Assembly: GCA_016946835.1 (NCBI GenBank)
Contig: JACVTC010000011.1
Span: 2,043,501-2,087,500, forward strand
Source of the DNA: Neocallimastix lanati (nom. inval.)
Lineage: Eukaryota > Neocallimastigomycota > Neocallimastigomycetes > Neocallimastigales > Neocallimastigaceae
DNA: 44,000 bases
Direction of reading: 5' to 3'
Below are positions 17,797 through 32,300 of this stretch, piece after piece. The notes beneath the pieces were generated by a model that did not search any database, was not told the origin of the DNA, and saw only the letters and a program-made list of their open reading frames with translations. A program made the position numbers and the translations under genes. The stretch's first letter is position 1. Each line of letters opens with the position of its first letter.

Positions 17797-19370
17797 CTTG
17801 TTCAAATATTAAATTTCCGAATTATTTATAAATTTTTCTTCAATGATTTATTTTAAAATTCAATATTTATTTATTATACAGTTGATTTTCTATTATTTTA
17901 TTTTAATTATATGTTAGTTAATTATATATAATTTTTTATTTGATTTAAAATAAAAAAATTGTACTGTTTTTTTTTTTTTTTTTTATTATCGAATTAATTT
18001 ATTATTTAATTCTATTACAAAAATTAAATCATTAAATATATATATATTTTTTTTCCTTTATATAATCCTTTATCATATTACCTTTTCCTTTTTAGTTTTT
18101 TTTTTTTTTTTTTTTATTTATTTTTTCAATTAATATAATGAGTGTTAAATAAACACTGTTTCTTTATTAATATCTAAATAATTATAATAAAAATTTTTAT
18201 GTTAGATTAATATAATTTTATTTACTTTATTGATACTATTTTTTATTTTTTTTTTAAAAAAGTATTTGATAAAATATAAAAAAACACTTTAAAGGAAAAA
18301 GCATATAAATTAGTTTTAATAAATATCATTTAAACTTTTTTTTTTTTTTATTAAATTTTCAATAAAAATTTTAGCAATTGAAATGATTTCTAATTTTATT
18401 AAAATCAAAATTAACAAATATTTAAAAAATTAAAGAGTTTAATTTTATAATCCAATCTTATTAAATCATATTAAATTTGAATATGGTTATTCCTAATTTT
18501 GAACATTTCATTTTATAATAATATTAAAAAGATCTGAAAAACATGCTATCATATAATTTTCTTCATAATACCAAAAAAATGTATTATTCATAATATTAGA
18601 TTTAAAATTTTCAAAAAATTATTTAAAAGCTTTATGTGAATTATTAAAAAAAAATAAATAAAAGTATCTTCTATTTTTATTATGTTTTAAAATTATGAAA
18701 AATTAAACAATATTTACTTTTAATTAAAAACGCTTTATTTGAATATTTCTGAAAAAATTGAATAATTATTCTTTTAAATAATTGTTATTCAATTTATGGA
18801 TTAATAAAAAGTTGTATGAAATATTTTTTTTTAAAAAAAAAAAAAAATTTATTTTGTTGTCTGTTTTTCGACAACCATACGGAAATTTATATTATTTATT
18901 TTAATTAAAATTTTTTATTATTAAATTGATAATATATTAATATAAATATATTTAAAAATATCTAATTTATTATATAAATTTTTTTTATCTTTTATTATTC
19001 TATATTAATATATTTTTTTATTTTCTATTATATTAATATATATATTATTTTTTATCTCAAAAGTATTTTTTTATACGTCCAAAAAAAGTTGTTCATCTTA
19101 TAAAAGAAAATAATACTTATAAGAAAAAATATTTATAATATATATATAATATCAATATATATATTATAAAATATTTTTTCTTTTTTGAGTTTTTTATATA
19201 TATATATATATATTCCTTTTTTCTATTTAACTAATTATTTACAATATTAATATTTTTTTTTTAATTTATTTTGTTTTTAAATAAATTTAATGAACGCCTT
19301 CCTTATTTTTGTCTTTTTCTTTTTCTAATAAATTTCTCTATTATATTCTTAAGCCCTATCCTCTTATATA

Positions 19371-19432
19371 TCTTATCTTATAATATAATCATTATATAAT
19401 ATCTTATCTTATAATATAATCATTATATAATA
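19371..19432. repeat. 31-bp direct repeat, 2 copies
   Basis: Two adjacent identical 31-bp units beginning TCTTATCTTATAATATAATC. No function apparent. Confidence 0.85.
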
Positions 19433-19819
19433 TCACATCTTTATATAATGCCTCAAGTCATTTCGTAAGTTTTAAAATTTCTTAATTATTTTAAAATCAT
19501 CAATAAGTCTAACTATATTTTTCAATTTTATATTATCACTTTTTTTTTTTTTTTTTTTACTTTAAATTTCTATAAGTCTATTTTTCTACTTGTAAAACAT
19601 TCAAAATACATTTAGTTATTAAAGAAACAAATTTAATTTTCAAAATAGTTATTAAAAGGTTTTTCCTTAAATTATATTAAATTTCATAATTATTTATCAT
19701 AAATTATCACTCCTAATAAGAAATACGCTTGATTCACAAGAAATATGGAATCACTTGTATCTATATAAATAAATTGAAAATAATCATGAATTATTACTAT
19801 TAATAAAGAAGTTTTTCAA

Positions 19820-20040
19820 AGCTTCCCTCAATTTTTTTTTAACTTATCTAAAGCAATAGTAAACACCACATCATAAAAATTATGATGGTTGTAAAATTCA
19901 TTTCATGAGGGTATCATTTAATAGATATTTAATATCTTTTACATAGACGATATGCATGGAGGGTGAATGAACATGTATGAATACGCAGCGATGAATGCTG
20001 AGAAATAAGTTGAAGGTATATGTATGTACATACTGTTAAA
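19820..20040. other. Structured island within the desert; possible non-coding RNA or regulatory element
   Basis: This stretch has noticeably more G and C than its surroundings and several inverted repeats: CATCATAA (19869-19876) with TTATGATG (19880-19887), enclosed by CCCTCA (19825-19830) and TGAGGG (19906-19911); CAGC/GCTG at 19986-20000; and the perfect palindrome GTATGTACATAC (20022-20033). I could not match it to any known RNA family. Confidence 0.3.
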
Positions 20041-20102
20041 GCATATAAATTATATTACTAAATGTTTAAATTGAAGTTATTTTTTTATTTTTATTTTAAA
20101 GG

Positions 20103-20166
<64 letters not shown>

Positions 20167-20748
20167 AAGAGAAAAAATTAAATTGATTGAATTTCGGTAT
20201 AATTTTTTAATAAATACATTACAATAAATCATTATTAGTAAAATAGATGAGAAAGTTATAAAATTATAAATTACGTATGCTTTATATATATATGTATATT
20301 TTTTTTTTTATTGTTTTGTTATTTAAAGATTAGCAAAATTTCTCTATCGTATACCAACCCAACGAGTGAACCATAGAAAGTTATCTTTTCAAGTAGAATT
20401 AATAATAGAAATAATTTAATTACCCAGCTCTAATACTGATTATTTACAGAAATTATACCATACTTTACCCATAAGTAACTTAACTATTTTTATTATTCAG
20501 AATATTAGATTAATTAAGAAAGTTAGTACTAAAATATAATAAATATAATTTTTCCAAAATATTGAAAGAAATTTTAAATAAAACTTTTAAATTATGTACT
20601 TGTGTAACATTTAAAAAAAAAAAAAAATATTATAATGTACATAATTATAATCCTAACTATATTTTATATTAAATTTTTTTATTTTTATTAAAAAAAATTA
20701 CATGGTTTTATCTATTTATTTATTTATTTATTTATTTATTATTTATTT

Positions 20749-20792
<44 letters not shown>

Positions 20793-21885
20793 CTACTTAA
20801 ATAATACTTTTATTTATTTTTCTAATTCATTTATCTGTTTATATATCTATTTATTTATTTATATATTTATCTAGTGTTGTTTTTATATAAATATATAAAA
20901 GATTAATAATTGTCACTAAACTATTATTATTTAAATAAATAATTTTAATTTTATAATTATAATAATTATAAATTTAAAATTAAAAAATATGGTTAATATT
21001 AACTTCAATAATAAATTATAAAATATAGCAAAGATAATTTTTATAATTACAAACTATAATTATATTACTATTTTTTTTTTTTTTTCAAAATTTTTATTTC
21101 ATAAAATTAATAATAATTATTATTATAAGATATAAAAAAATTATCACATTGCCTAAACAAAAATAATAATTATTATATAAAAATTGTACTAATAAGAATT
21201 ATAAATTTTGTAGTTATTATCACATTGTCAAAAATATATTTTCGTGATAATATATAAATTGTTAAAAATTTTAAAATAATGATAATTAGATTTATCAAAA
21301 ACAATATTATAAAAAATTTTAAAAATTTTAACATTCTTATTTGTAAAATTTAAATATTGAATTATTTAAACTATATTATAAAACAATACCAAATAAAAAA
21401 TATAAAATATAAGAAAATATATATAAAAAAAATAAAAAAAAAAAAAAAAAAAAAAAAAGATGTTTACGTAATTATTAATTATTTATCTTTTTACTATATA
21501 AAGTTTTTTTTTTTAAAAAAAAAAAAAATAATAATAAAATAAAAAAAAAGATAAAATAAAATAAAATGATTTATGTAGAAATACATTTAGAAATTATTGT
21601 GTCTTATACAATTTTGAAAATTATATTTTTACTTTTATATTAAAAAAAAAACATCTATAAATAGACTAAATATTTTTAAATAATTTTCTTTTACTATTTT
21701 TACAGAATTATATGTAATTAAAAATAATTTGTTTTATATTATAAAAAAATATAGAGTAAATAATAGTTAAAAAAAATAAACATCAATATATAATATTACA
21801 AATGGTCTTTTAGTGAAAATATTTATCCAATAATTAATTTATTATTTATGTAATATAAACAAAAGATTAGAATTAATAAATACTT

Positions 21886-22070
21886 AAAATAATATATGTA
21901 TATTTTAAATAATATAGCTTATAAAATAATATATGTATATTTTAAATAATATAGCTTATAAAATAATATATGTATATTTTAAATAATATAGCTTATAAAA
22001 TAATATATGTATATTTTAAATAATATAGCTTATAAAATAATATATGTATATTTTAAATAATATAGCTTAT
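21886..22070. repeat. 37-bp tandem repeat, 5 perfect copies
   Basis: Five identical 37-bp units starting AAAATAATATATGTATATTT and ending AGCTTAT, with no interruption. Perfect identity in a fast-drifting intergenic region indicates recent amplification. Confidence 0.95.
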
Positions 22071-23033
22071 ATTTATTATAAATTATATTTTCTTAAAGGT
22101 ATTTGTATGATCTATAATAAATAATTATAATTATAATGATAGATGAGATTAGTTTAAATAATCTATAATTAATATAATTTACTCCATTAATAAGAATAAT
22201 TATCATATTTAATTTATTTCAACTTTAAAAGTCATTGGATTAAAAAAAAAAAAAAGTTACAAAATTTTATTAATATATAAAAATTTAAAATACTATACTC
22301 TATTTATAATAAAACAAGAAAAAAAACAATTATATATAATAATAATATATATTATAATTTAAATTTTAAATTTTATATATTTTTTTTTTATAATAAGAAT
22401 AAGAATAATAGAAAATGAGAAAATAAAATAAAATAAAATAGAATTATAATAATATAATATTAAAAATATATACACAATTTATTTGTATAATAAAATTTAA
22501 AGAAAATTTATTTAGAAAAACAATGAAAATTGGAATATTAATGGTAATTATCTAACTAAAATTATAAAAAAATGTCATACTATTTATATTTTATTTAATA
22601 ATTATAATTACTAATATAATAATAATATTTATTAAAATTTATTATAATTTTTAAATTTTAAAGTATAATAATAAATAATATAATTAAATGACTATTCTAA
22701 TTATATAACAATAATATAATAATAATAATTATTATAATAATAAAAAACATATATAAAGAAAGAAAAGATTCAAAATTTTTTTAAAATCTATTCTTTATAA
22801 ATACTTTTTATTCAAAAGGTTATAAGAATAAAAGACTGAAAAAAAAAAAAAAAAAAAAAAAGCCTATTATTTAATTTATTAATTAAATAATTTGAATTTT
22901 TCGTGAAGAAAAAAGAATAAATAATATTTAAAAAAAAAATATATATTATATTTATATATTTTTAAAATAAAACTAATTATTATATCCATAAGAAAAAAAT
23001 TTTTTTTTTTTTAATTTTTTTTAAATTTTAAAA

Positions 23034-24110
23034 ATGGGTAAGCAAAATACTCCTTTAATATTAGGTTTCGTTAACAACGCTGCTAGAAACACATTTAATG
23101 TTTCTCAAAAGCAAGTTCAAAACAAGAATAGTCAACAAAAGGCTGTAAAACAACAAAAACCACAACAACAAAGTTGGACTGTTGTAAACAATAATAAAAA
23201 GACTAACACTAAAGGATTTCAAAGTTGGGCAGATGTTGCTAGTCGCAACACAAAAAGTGAAATTCAATCCAGCTGGACTAATGCTGTCAAGCCACAACAA
23301 CAACGTAGTAAGACTATGAAACAACAACCAAAGCAACAAGTTCAAAAGCAACAAGTTCAAAAGCAACAAGTTCAAAAGCAACAACCACAAAAGAAGAGCA
23401 CAAAGAACCAAAAAACCCAAACACAAACTCAAACTTGGGGATGGTACCCAGCCTCAAAACAAGAAGCTGAGTTAAAGAAATTAAACCAAAAAGTAAATAA
23501 GAATATACAAGGTAAGCAAGGAAAGCAAAGTAAAAATCAACCAATGAAGCAAAGTAAGAATCAAACAATGAAGCAAAGTAAGAATCAACCAATGAGGCAA
23601 CAAAGCAAGAAACAAAAGATGAGAATTGCTGCTATGAAGAATTTAAAGGCTTTGAGAGAAGCTCATGAATTGATAATGGCACAAGAGCAAAAGAAAAATT
23701 ATGCTTTATTAAGAAATATTAATACTGTTTACGATGGTTTCAATTACACCTTCCCATTACAAAATAAACGTAGCGCTTGGATTAGCACAAACAAGGTTGG
23801 TGGTAATAAAGTTATGTCTGTTGCTACCTTATATGCCATTAGAAATGCACCAACTGTTCGTGGTAATAAGAAGCCATTTGTTCAACGTAATGGAAAGATA
23901 ATATTCAATAACAAATGTATTCGTCGTGCTGTTGAAGGTAAATTCACTGGTCACAAGAAGTTCCGTGGTAATCGTGTTTTAACATACATACCAGAAAAAT
24001 GGTTAAGTAAGGAAAACGGTTATTCAAAAGGAACAAACTACGAAAAGTACATTAATATGAATGAACCAAAAAGAAATGAAAGATGCTATTCTTTCAAGGG
24101 TGTTTATTAA
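23034..24110 (+). CDS. Basic Gln/Lys-rich protein of unknown function
   Basis: An uninterrupted frame of 358 residues beginning AAAATGGG and ending TAA. I do not recognise the family. The first 200 residues are low-complexity, Gln/Lys/Asn-rich, with QSWADVA and several SW motifs (SWTVV, SSWTNA), three KQQVQ units and three MKQSKNQ units. Residues about 205-358 look folded and conserved: ALLRNINTVYDGFNYTFPLQ, AWISTNKVGGNKVMSVATLY, FVQRNGKIIFNNKCIRRAVE, and KFTGHKKFRGNRVLTYIPEK, rich in Lys, Arg and aromatics. No signal peptide or membrane segment. The strong positive charge suggests nucleic-acid or ribosome association; that is inference only. Codons lean to AAG, CGT and CAA, unlike the neighbouring A/T background, which suggests good expression. 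Both sides are flanked by more than 5 kb without genes. Confidence 0.85.
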   Translation: MGKQNTPLILGFVNNAARNTFNVSQKQVQNKNSQQKAVKQQKPQQQSWTVVNNNKKTNTKGFQSWADVASRNTKSEIQSSWTNAVKPQQQRSKTMKQQPKQQVQKQQVQKQQVQKQQPQKKSTKNQKTQTQTQTWGWYPASKQEAELKKLNQKVNKNIQGKQGKQSKNQPMKQSKNQTMKQSKNQPMRQQSKKQKMRIAAMKNLKALREAHELIMAQEQKKNYALLRNINTVYDGFNYTFPLQNKRSAWISTNKVGGNKVMSVATLYAIRNAPTVRGNKKPFVQRNGKIIFNNKCIRRAVEGKFTGHKKFRGNRVLTYIPEKWLSKENGYSKGTNYEKYINMNEPKRNERCYSFKGVY

Positions 24111-27100
24111 ATTATTAATTAAAAAATTAAAAAAAAAAGTTTTAATAATTTAGTACTCACTAAAAGTATCAAAATTAAATATTCTTTTTAAATAATTTGT
24201 GGAAGAAGAATATTTTTTATTAATAAAAATAAAAAAAATATACCAACTTTTTTAAAATAAAAAAAAAAAAAAAATAAAAAAAAAAAATAAAAAAAAAAAT
24301 AAAAAAAAAATAAAAAAAAAAAAATTGAAAGTGATATATGATTTGGTTTAAATTAAATTATATATATATATATTTAAATATTTGTTTAAATAAGGAAGAG
24401 TAAAATAGTTATTTTAAATATTTAATCATGAGAATCTGGAATTAATATTTATTTTTTTAATAATTAGTTTCAAATTATTTATACCCATATATTATATATA
24501 TATATATAATATAATGTATATAATGTTGTGGTATGAATAAAAAAAATATAGAGAATATTATTTACTTTTGTGTTTTGTATAAAGGGATAATATTTTGAAT
24601 TATTTTATTAAATTTATTATTTCCATCTTTTCTATATTTTATAAATACATATAATCTATAATATATTATGAAATTATAAAATAAGCTGTAATTTCAAATA
24701 AATAACCGTGAGAGCTGAAATAGTAAATTACGTTATGCCTTAAAAAAAATATATATATATATTTATTATTTACAAATTATTAATGCCTTGGTTGGAATCA
24801 AATGCTTTAAAAAAAATATATATATAATTTTTTATTTTAATTGATTCATATTTAATATTTAATCATGTGATTACTATAAATGGTATGATTAAATTGAAAT
24901 GTGTATTATAAAATTTTAATTAGATATACTTTAAACTAAGTAAATATATATACTTTTATTTATATTTATATATAAATATATTTATTTATTTATATTTATT
25001 TATATTTATATATAAATTTATTTATTTATATTTATTTATTTACATATTAATAATTTGATGGTTAAGTATTATTATATAAATAAAATTATAAATAATACAG
25101 TAAAAAATAATAAAAGATTGAAGTTTGACCTTTTTTTTAGATATTTTTATAATAGTGTTATATAAAGAAATAATAATATATAATTATTAATATTTTTAAA
25201 ATTAATAAATATATATCATTATAATAGTATTGAATTTAATTAATTTACAACAAAAAAGAAAAATATTTAAAGAAAAAAAAATTTCTATATATAAATAAGT
25301 GTATTATTTAAATAAGATCTAATAAAAAGAATGATATTTATATATAAACAAAAACAATAATAAACATGGCTTCAAATATATTATAAGATTATAAGCTCTA
25401 AAAATAATATTATAATGATGCTTTATTTATAATTTAATTATATATATATTTAATTACTTTAATTATAATTTTTTTTATTATAAATTTAATTATATATTCA
25501 TAATTAATTTTTTTTATCTATAAATTATATATATTTATATGTATATTTATATGTATTCTAATTATTTTAATTAATCACATGAAAATGTATAATTTTAAAG
25601 ATATTCTCATGAATAAGGGATGATCATAATAATATTATCAGTAGAACTATCTTCGTATTTAGTAATATAACATACAAATGAAAACATATAAATATTTATA
25701 TTACAACTTCTATTCTTTTGATTATATGATAAAATTATAACTTGTTTAACTTTTGTTTACAACTTAAAAATTATTTTACATGTTATTCACTTTAATGATA
25801 ATTGAATTAAAAAGTATTATTTTCATAAAATAATTATATTCATAAACTAATTAAAAAATGATTCTAAGTGATTGATTTATTAATTAATAATTTAATATAG
25901 GAATGGTTTAATTAATAACAAATAATAAAAAATATTATATTTCTTTTAGATTCTACAATTAATAAAAATACAATTTATTTTCCTTTTTATCCTGAATACA
26001 ATTTTATTTTTTTTTTTTTTTTTATTTGTTTTTCTGTAAATCTAAGAATAATATGATTTTTAAATTATTGATATAATTTAATATAATATGTATTATAAAA
26101 GTATTACATGAATATATAATATATTGAACAAATATTACATAAATATATAATATATATTAAAATAATTAATTTTTCTAATTATGATTTTTATTATCTCTTA
26201 TTTTTAATTAATATAATATTAAGTTAATATAAAATAATTTCGATTATGAAAATAAAGTTAAAAAATTAAATTGGTAAATTTATATCTAATTAGTTAATAT
26301 ATAATAAAATAAAATAAATAATATATTAATTAATAAAAACATTAAATGTAAATCAATAAATATTTTAATAAAACAACAAATGATCAGATTATACTTTTTT
26401 TTTATATAAAATTGTAAATAAATGGATAATTTATAATTATTATTTTTATATATAATAAATAATAAATTATTAATATAATTATAAAACGTTAATTGATAAT
26501 AGTTTAATAATAAATAATAAACAACAAATATTAAATAAATAATAAATAGATAAATAATAGATAATTAAATAAATGGATAAATTATAAATAAATAAATATA
26601 TAAATTTTAATAAATGAATAAAGATATAATATAATATAATTAATTTTTAGATACTATTAATTTTCATAAATATTATATATATATTATTATTATATTGATA
26701 TATTAATTTATTTATTAATTATTTTTATTATAAAATTTAGAAAAAAAAATAGAAAATATAGAAAAATAAAAAAAAAAAAAATTAAATTAAATAGATATAA
26801 TTCAATAATTTAATAAATGTAACAATGCGGTAAAAAGATTGCTTTTTTTTTTATATAAAATGATTTATTTTTATTTATTTTATTTATATATTTTTTTAAT
26901 AATTTTTAAAGCAAATCATAATGAGAGTAAAAAAGAATTAAAGAAAATAATGAGTAATGTACTATTAATATTACTAAGTAAAGGTTGAAATAAAAATAAA
27001 ATATGTAATAAATTTAATAATATATATAAAAAATTAACATCTTTAGCATTAAAATTAAGTTTTTCTTGTCTATATTAAAATTTTCTATTCAATTTTATTT

Positions 27101-27882
27101 TATTTATATATTAATTGGACCAGGATATGTTTATATATTAATATGTCATATATTATGTATATTAATTTATTTAGAAATGTTTTTTTTAAAAAAAAAAAAA
27201 TAAATATATAAAAATTATTATTACCTAATAATTGATAAATAATTATTAGCCAGTAATTTATAATTAACAAAATAATAATTAATAAAAGAGAATTATAAAT
27301 AAATAGATGAATAAATAAATTATAAATAATTAATTAATCTTTAAAAATTCCTGTTGATAAATTAATGTTCGTAAATATAAAAGCAGGTATAATTTCCTTA
27401 ATATTTTATTTTCCCTTTTTTTTTTTCTTTACTGCTTTTAAGAATTTTTTTTAACTAATATTAATATTATATTAATTGAAATAATATAATATATTTATTA
27501 AAATATTTTATGCGAAATATATAGTAGAACTAGTTAAATAATATATTAAATAAAATAATTTTTTATCTCTTTTTTTTAAAAAAAAAAAAAATTAACAATA
27601 ACATATCTAATAAAAATAAAAATAAAAAAAAAATACAGATAATATTATAAAAATAATTATAATTATAATAAAATAAAGATACACCCAATATAACTATTTT
27701 ATTCTTATTCAGTAGCGTTATACAACAATTTTAAATATTTATATATTACCAATTTATATTGTTAATTTCGAATAATGTTTTATCAATATTTTTAAAATAT
27801 TATAAAATAAAATATAAATTAAAAAGTTTGTAAAAAATTAATATAATAAATAAATTATTTAACTAATTAAATATTCAATTTT

Positions 27883-27919
<37 letters not shown>

Positions 27920-29379
27920 ATAAAAAATAAAAATACAAAAAAATAATATATATAATAACATTAAATATATATATTTATTGATAAGCAATTTGTAATATAA
28001 TCTAATTTCATTATTATTAAATATTACAATAAATTAAGATTCATATATAATAATTCATATCTTAATATAATATAAAGGTAAATAAAATATAAAAAATATT
28101 TAATTGAATTTTCCTAAAAATTTCTCTTAATAATATTCTAATTCTTTGTATAAATAAAAAATTGCTCTTTAATTATAATGATATTATCATGAATTAGTTT
28201 TTAAAATAATTTTAAAAAAAATGGTTATTTAAAGTTTACGTATTACGTATACAATAATTAAATATGTTAATTTAATAAAAATTAAATAATATTTTCAAAT
28301 CATAAAAAATTATATTATGGCATAAATAACATGGATAAATATAATATGTATATTAATCAATATTTTAATAGAACCAATTTAATATATATTATAATATATA
28401 TAGTTTTATAATTTATATATATGATTTTATAATTCCTTTATAATTTATATGTAATTTATATATATATTATATATATTATTTTATATTATAAAATTCTTAT
28501 ATTAATTATGAAAAATTTTTGATATATTAAAAATTATTAAAAGCGATATAAATAACAGAATTTTTTGTAATATTATTAAAAATCTGTTTTCTTAATTTTT
28601 TTTATTTTATCTTTTTTTTATTATTTTAAATTTGATTATATATAATTATTTTATAAATTATAAATTTAATGTATATGTAACTTATTTAAAATAAATACAA
28701 AAATCATTTAAATAAAAAAAATATTATTATTTATTATTTATTATATTTCAATAATAAATTTATTTATATATAAAACAAAAACTAAAAAATAAAAAGAAAT
28801 AATAATTATAAAGAAATTTGTTTGTTTTTATTTGAATAGTCCATACTAGAAAAGAATAAACTAATAGACTTTTACTTTTAAGTTTATAAGTTTTTAAGAA
28901 ATAGGCAATTAAAATAAATTGAAATAAATTTATAAATATAGTAAAACAATAAATACATTAAATAAGAAAACAGCAAGAAATAAAATAAATTGAAGTATTT
29001 ATTTAAAGTGGTCAATTATAAAAAAAATAATAAGTAAATTATTATATTAAAATAGAATAAATAAATAAATAAAATAAATGAAATAAAAAAATAATAAAAA
29101 AAAAAATAATAATATATAATAGCATAAAATTTTAATACATAGATTACAAATCTAAAATAGATTTAATATATTAAAAAATATTAAAATTATAATTATGTAA
29201 ATTTATATTTAAAATATTAAAATACTAATAAATTTTATATATTTATTATTATATAAATTATTATAGTAAATACTTTTAAAATCGAGTATCAAATCTTTTG
29301 AATTTATTTAACATATAAATCAAACAGTCAAACAAGAAAAAATATAAATTTGTATAATTTTTTTTAATAATAAAACAAA
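24111..29379. other. Gene-free A/T desert upstream of LARP1
   Basis: About 5.3 kb of A/T sequence with poly(A) runs (24250-24325, 27885-27917), (TTTA)n-like runs (24955-25045) and dispersed TATA-like stretches. No supported exon, RNA gene or mobile element was seen on either strand. The LARP1 promoter is expected near the right edge. Confidence 0.6.
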
Positions 29380-32300
29380 ATGGAAGGAGGTAATTTAAAT
29401 ATTATTATCTAAAATGATTTTAAATATAATATTTAAAGTTAATATTTTTTTTTTTTTTTTTAAAAAAAAAAAGATAATCAAAACAAGAATAACAACAAGA
29501 AGAACAATAGCAATAATAAAGGAAAATTCCAAGATAAAAGTAACGGTGGTCCTAAGAAAAATAGTAGTAAGGACTTCAATAAAAAGAACAATAGCAGTAA
29601 GAAAGCCACAGCTGTTACTACTAATGCAGTAGCTACTGGTACAACTACTTCTTCTTCTGTTAATAGTATATTTGGTAATAAGCGTAATAACAATTATCAA
29701 CGTAATAAGAATAGTAGCTTCTTCAACAAAAGTAATTCGAACAATCCAAATAACCCATTCTCCAGTTCTTACAATGGCGGTGATAATCCATTTACTAAAA
29801 ACTCTTTTGGATCAAACAAAAGTCCTTTTTCATCTTCATACGATCGTGGATTTAAAAGTAAGGGTGCAAATGCCTTTAGTAAAAACAATAATAAGAACAA
29901 TCAACGTAACAATAGTAAGTCACCATTTTCATTTAATTCAGGCAATAAAGTCGAAGGTCTTGTTGATATTGCTAGTCTTGACGCTTCAAAACTTGATATG
30001 GAAGCTGTGAAGACTTATCTTAAGCAACAAATTGAATATTATTTTAGTGTTGATAATCTATGCAAGGATACTTACATGCGTCAACAAATGGATAAAGAAG
30101 GTTATGTTAGTTTATCTACGCTACTAAAATTTAAGCGTACAAAAAGTTTAATTGATGTTGCTCAAAATGTTGACAAGAAGTCTAAATCTGATACTAAATA
30201 TGATGATGCATGGGCTACAAATTTAATCGTAAATTCTTTAACTGATAGTGAAATTGTAGAAATTAACAACAGTGGTAGTGATATTAAACTTCGTAAAAAG
30301 TATGATTGGAGCAATTGGTTAAACCCAGATTTATCATGGAAGCAAGAAGAAAAAGGTAAAATTATTAATAAAATCATTATATATATATATAATTTAGAAT
30401 AATAATAATAATAATTTATAATAAATAGTAATAATTAATAATATTAATAATTAATAAAAAAAAAATAATAATAATAATTAATAATAATTAACAATTATAA
30501 TAATTAATAATTAATAAAAAAAAAATAATAATAATGATTAATAATAATTAACAATTATAATAATTAATAATTAATAATTAAAATAAATAATAATAATTTT
30601 AAAATTATTTATTTATATTATACAATTTTTAATTAATATATTAAAAGATAAAAAAGAAGATGATAATATTGATGTTCTTGGTGAAGGTAGGGAATTTTAT
30701 TTTATTAAATTAATATATATTTATATTATTTTTAAAATTTAATTAAAAAAAAAAAAAATAAAATAAAAATAAAAAAATTAAAAAATTATATATATTAATT
30801 ATATTTTTCATTAATTAATTATAACTAATATTGATTAAAAATAAAAATTAAAAAAGATGATAATGAATGGACTACTATTACTTCTCGTAAACAAAAAAAA
30901 AGCACTAAAAGTAATACTGCAAAAGAAAAACAGAATAATGATGATGATCTTTTCCAATTTGATGAAGATTTAAATGATGAAAGTAATGAAAAAGATATTA
31001 AAAAATCAGCTATTGAATGGAGTGATGATGAAAATGATGATATTGGCGTAAATGAGAATGAAGATCAAGAAGATGATGATTCTGAATATGAAATTGATGA
31101 TGATCAAATTAATGGTTTAATGTTAGTACTTCCAAGACCAAGACCATCTAGCGGTCAAAGCAATGGTAGTTCTGCATTTTCATCATCTTATAACAGAAAG
31201 CAATATGGTAGTAGCTTCCGTAATAAGATGAATAATAGTGACATTAATCAAGTCATTAATGATGGTTTAGTTTTCTATGAAAATAATCTTAATAGAAAAA
31301 CTAGTAATAATCAATTCAAAACAGGATCAAGTATTAATTCAAGTTTCAAAATTGATGATTCTAAGAATAAAGCTTTCTCAAGTATTCAACAACAACGTTC
31401 CAATCTTTCTTCAAATCTTAAAAAATCATCTTTCTCTTCTAGTTTTAATGATAAAAAGAACATGAGTGGCAGTGTTAGTAATGATGCTAAGGATCATTCA
31501 TTTAATTCAAAGAAAGATTACTTTAATAATAAATATTCATCCTCACCAAAGAATATCAATGGTAAGAAGAAGCAAAATCGTTTATTTGTACCGGAATCAC
31601 CAGCTGTTCATTCAGAATATCTTGGTTCAACTCCATCACCAATTGGTTATTTAATGACTAATGAAGCTCCTTCAAAATCAGCTAGAAGTTCTCGTAATAA
31701 TAATGCTATATCGGGTCCTCCACCATCTACTTCAGTTCCAATTGCTTATAATTTAAGCCGTCCTGGTACTTCTACTGGTTTAGATATACCAAGAAATTCC
31801 GTTAGTAGGAGTGGTATATTAGGAAGTAGTTATAATAATGGTAATAATAATAGTTTAGGCAATAAAAGTTATTCAAATAGTCTTGGTGCTAGTTTCAAAG
31901 AATTCCCAGCATTCCAACATCCAAGTTACGAAATTTTAAAGGAAAATGGTTTTATTCAACACAAATATACTAAATTCCATGCCAAGGCAGTAAAGGAACG
32001 TCAATTAGCTGGTATTGGTCATTCTCAAGAAATGAATACAATGTTTAGATTTTGGAGTCATTTCTTGCGTGAACGTTTCAACCGTAATATGTATAATGAA
32101 TTTAAGAAATTAGCATTAGAAGATGCTGAAGCTGGTTATAGATATGGTTTAGAATGTTTATTCCGTTTCTATTCCTATGGTTTAGAAGTTCATTTCCGTA
32201 ATGATATATTTGATGATTTCCAAGAAGTTACCTTAGAAGATTATTTAGAAAAGGATAAACTTTATGGTTTAGAAAAATTCTGGGCTTTATTACACTACAG

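Larger units (their letters stand above)
17797..23033. other. Gene-free A/T desert between divergent genes
   Basis: Over 5 kb with no supported exon. It must contain the promoters of the methyltransferase-like gene (left) and of the Gln/Lys-rich gene (right). Visible content: two copies of a 31-bp repeat at 19371-19432, a less A/T-biased structured island at about 19820-20480, (TTTA)n at 20710-20800, and a 37-bp tandem array at 21886-22070. A small hairpin (GTTGTC/GACAAC) lies near 18855-18875. Confidence 0.6.

Noticed and set aside
19998-20003. CTGAGA resembling the TPP riboswitch core
   Set aside because: The second conserved half (GATC.GG.TAAT.CC) is missing downstream and no thiamine gene is near.
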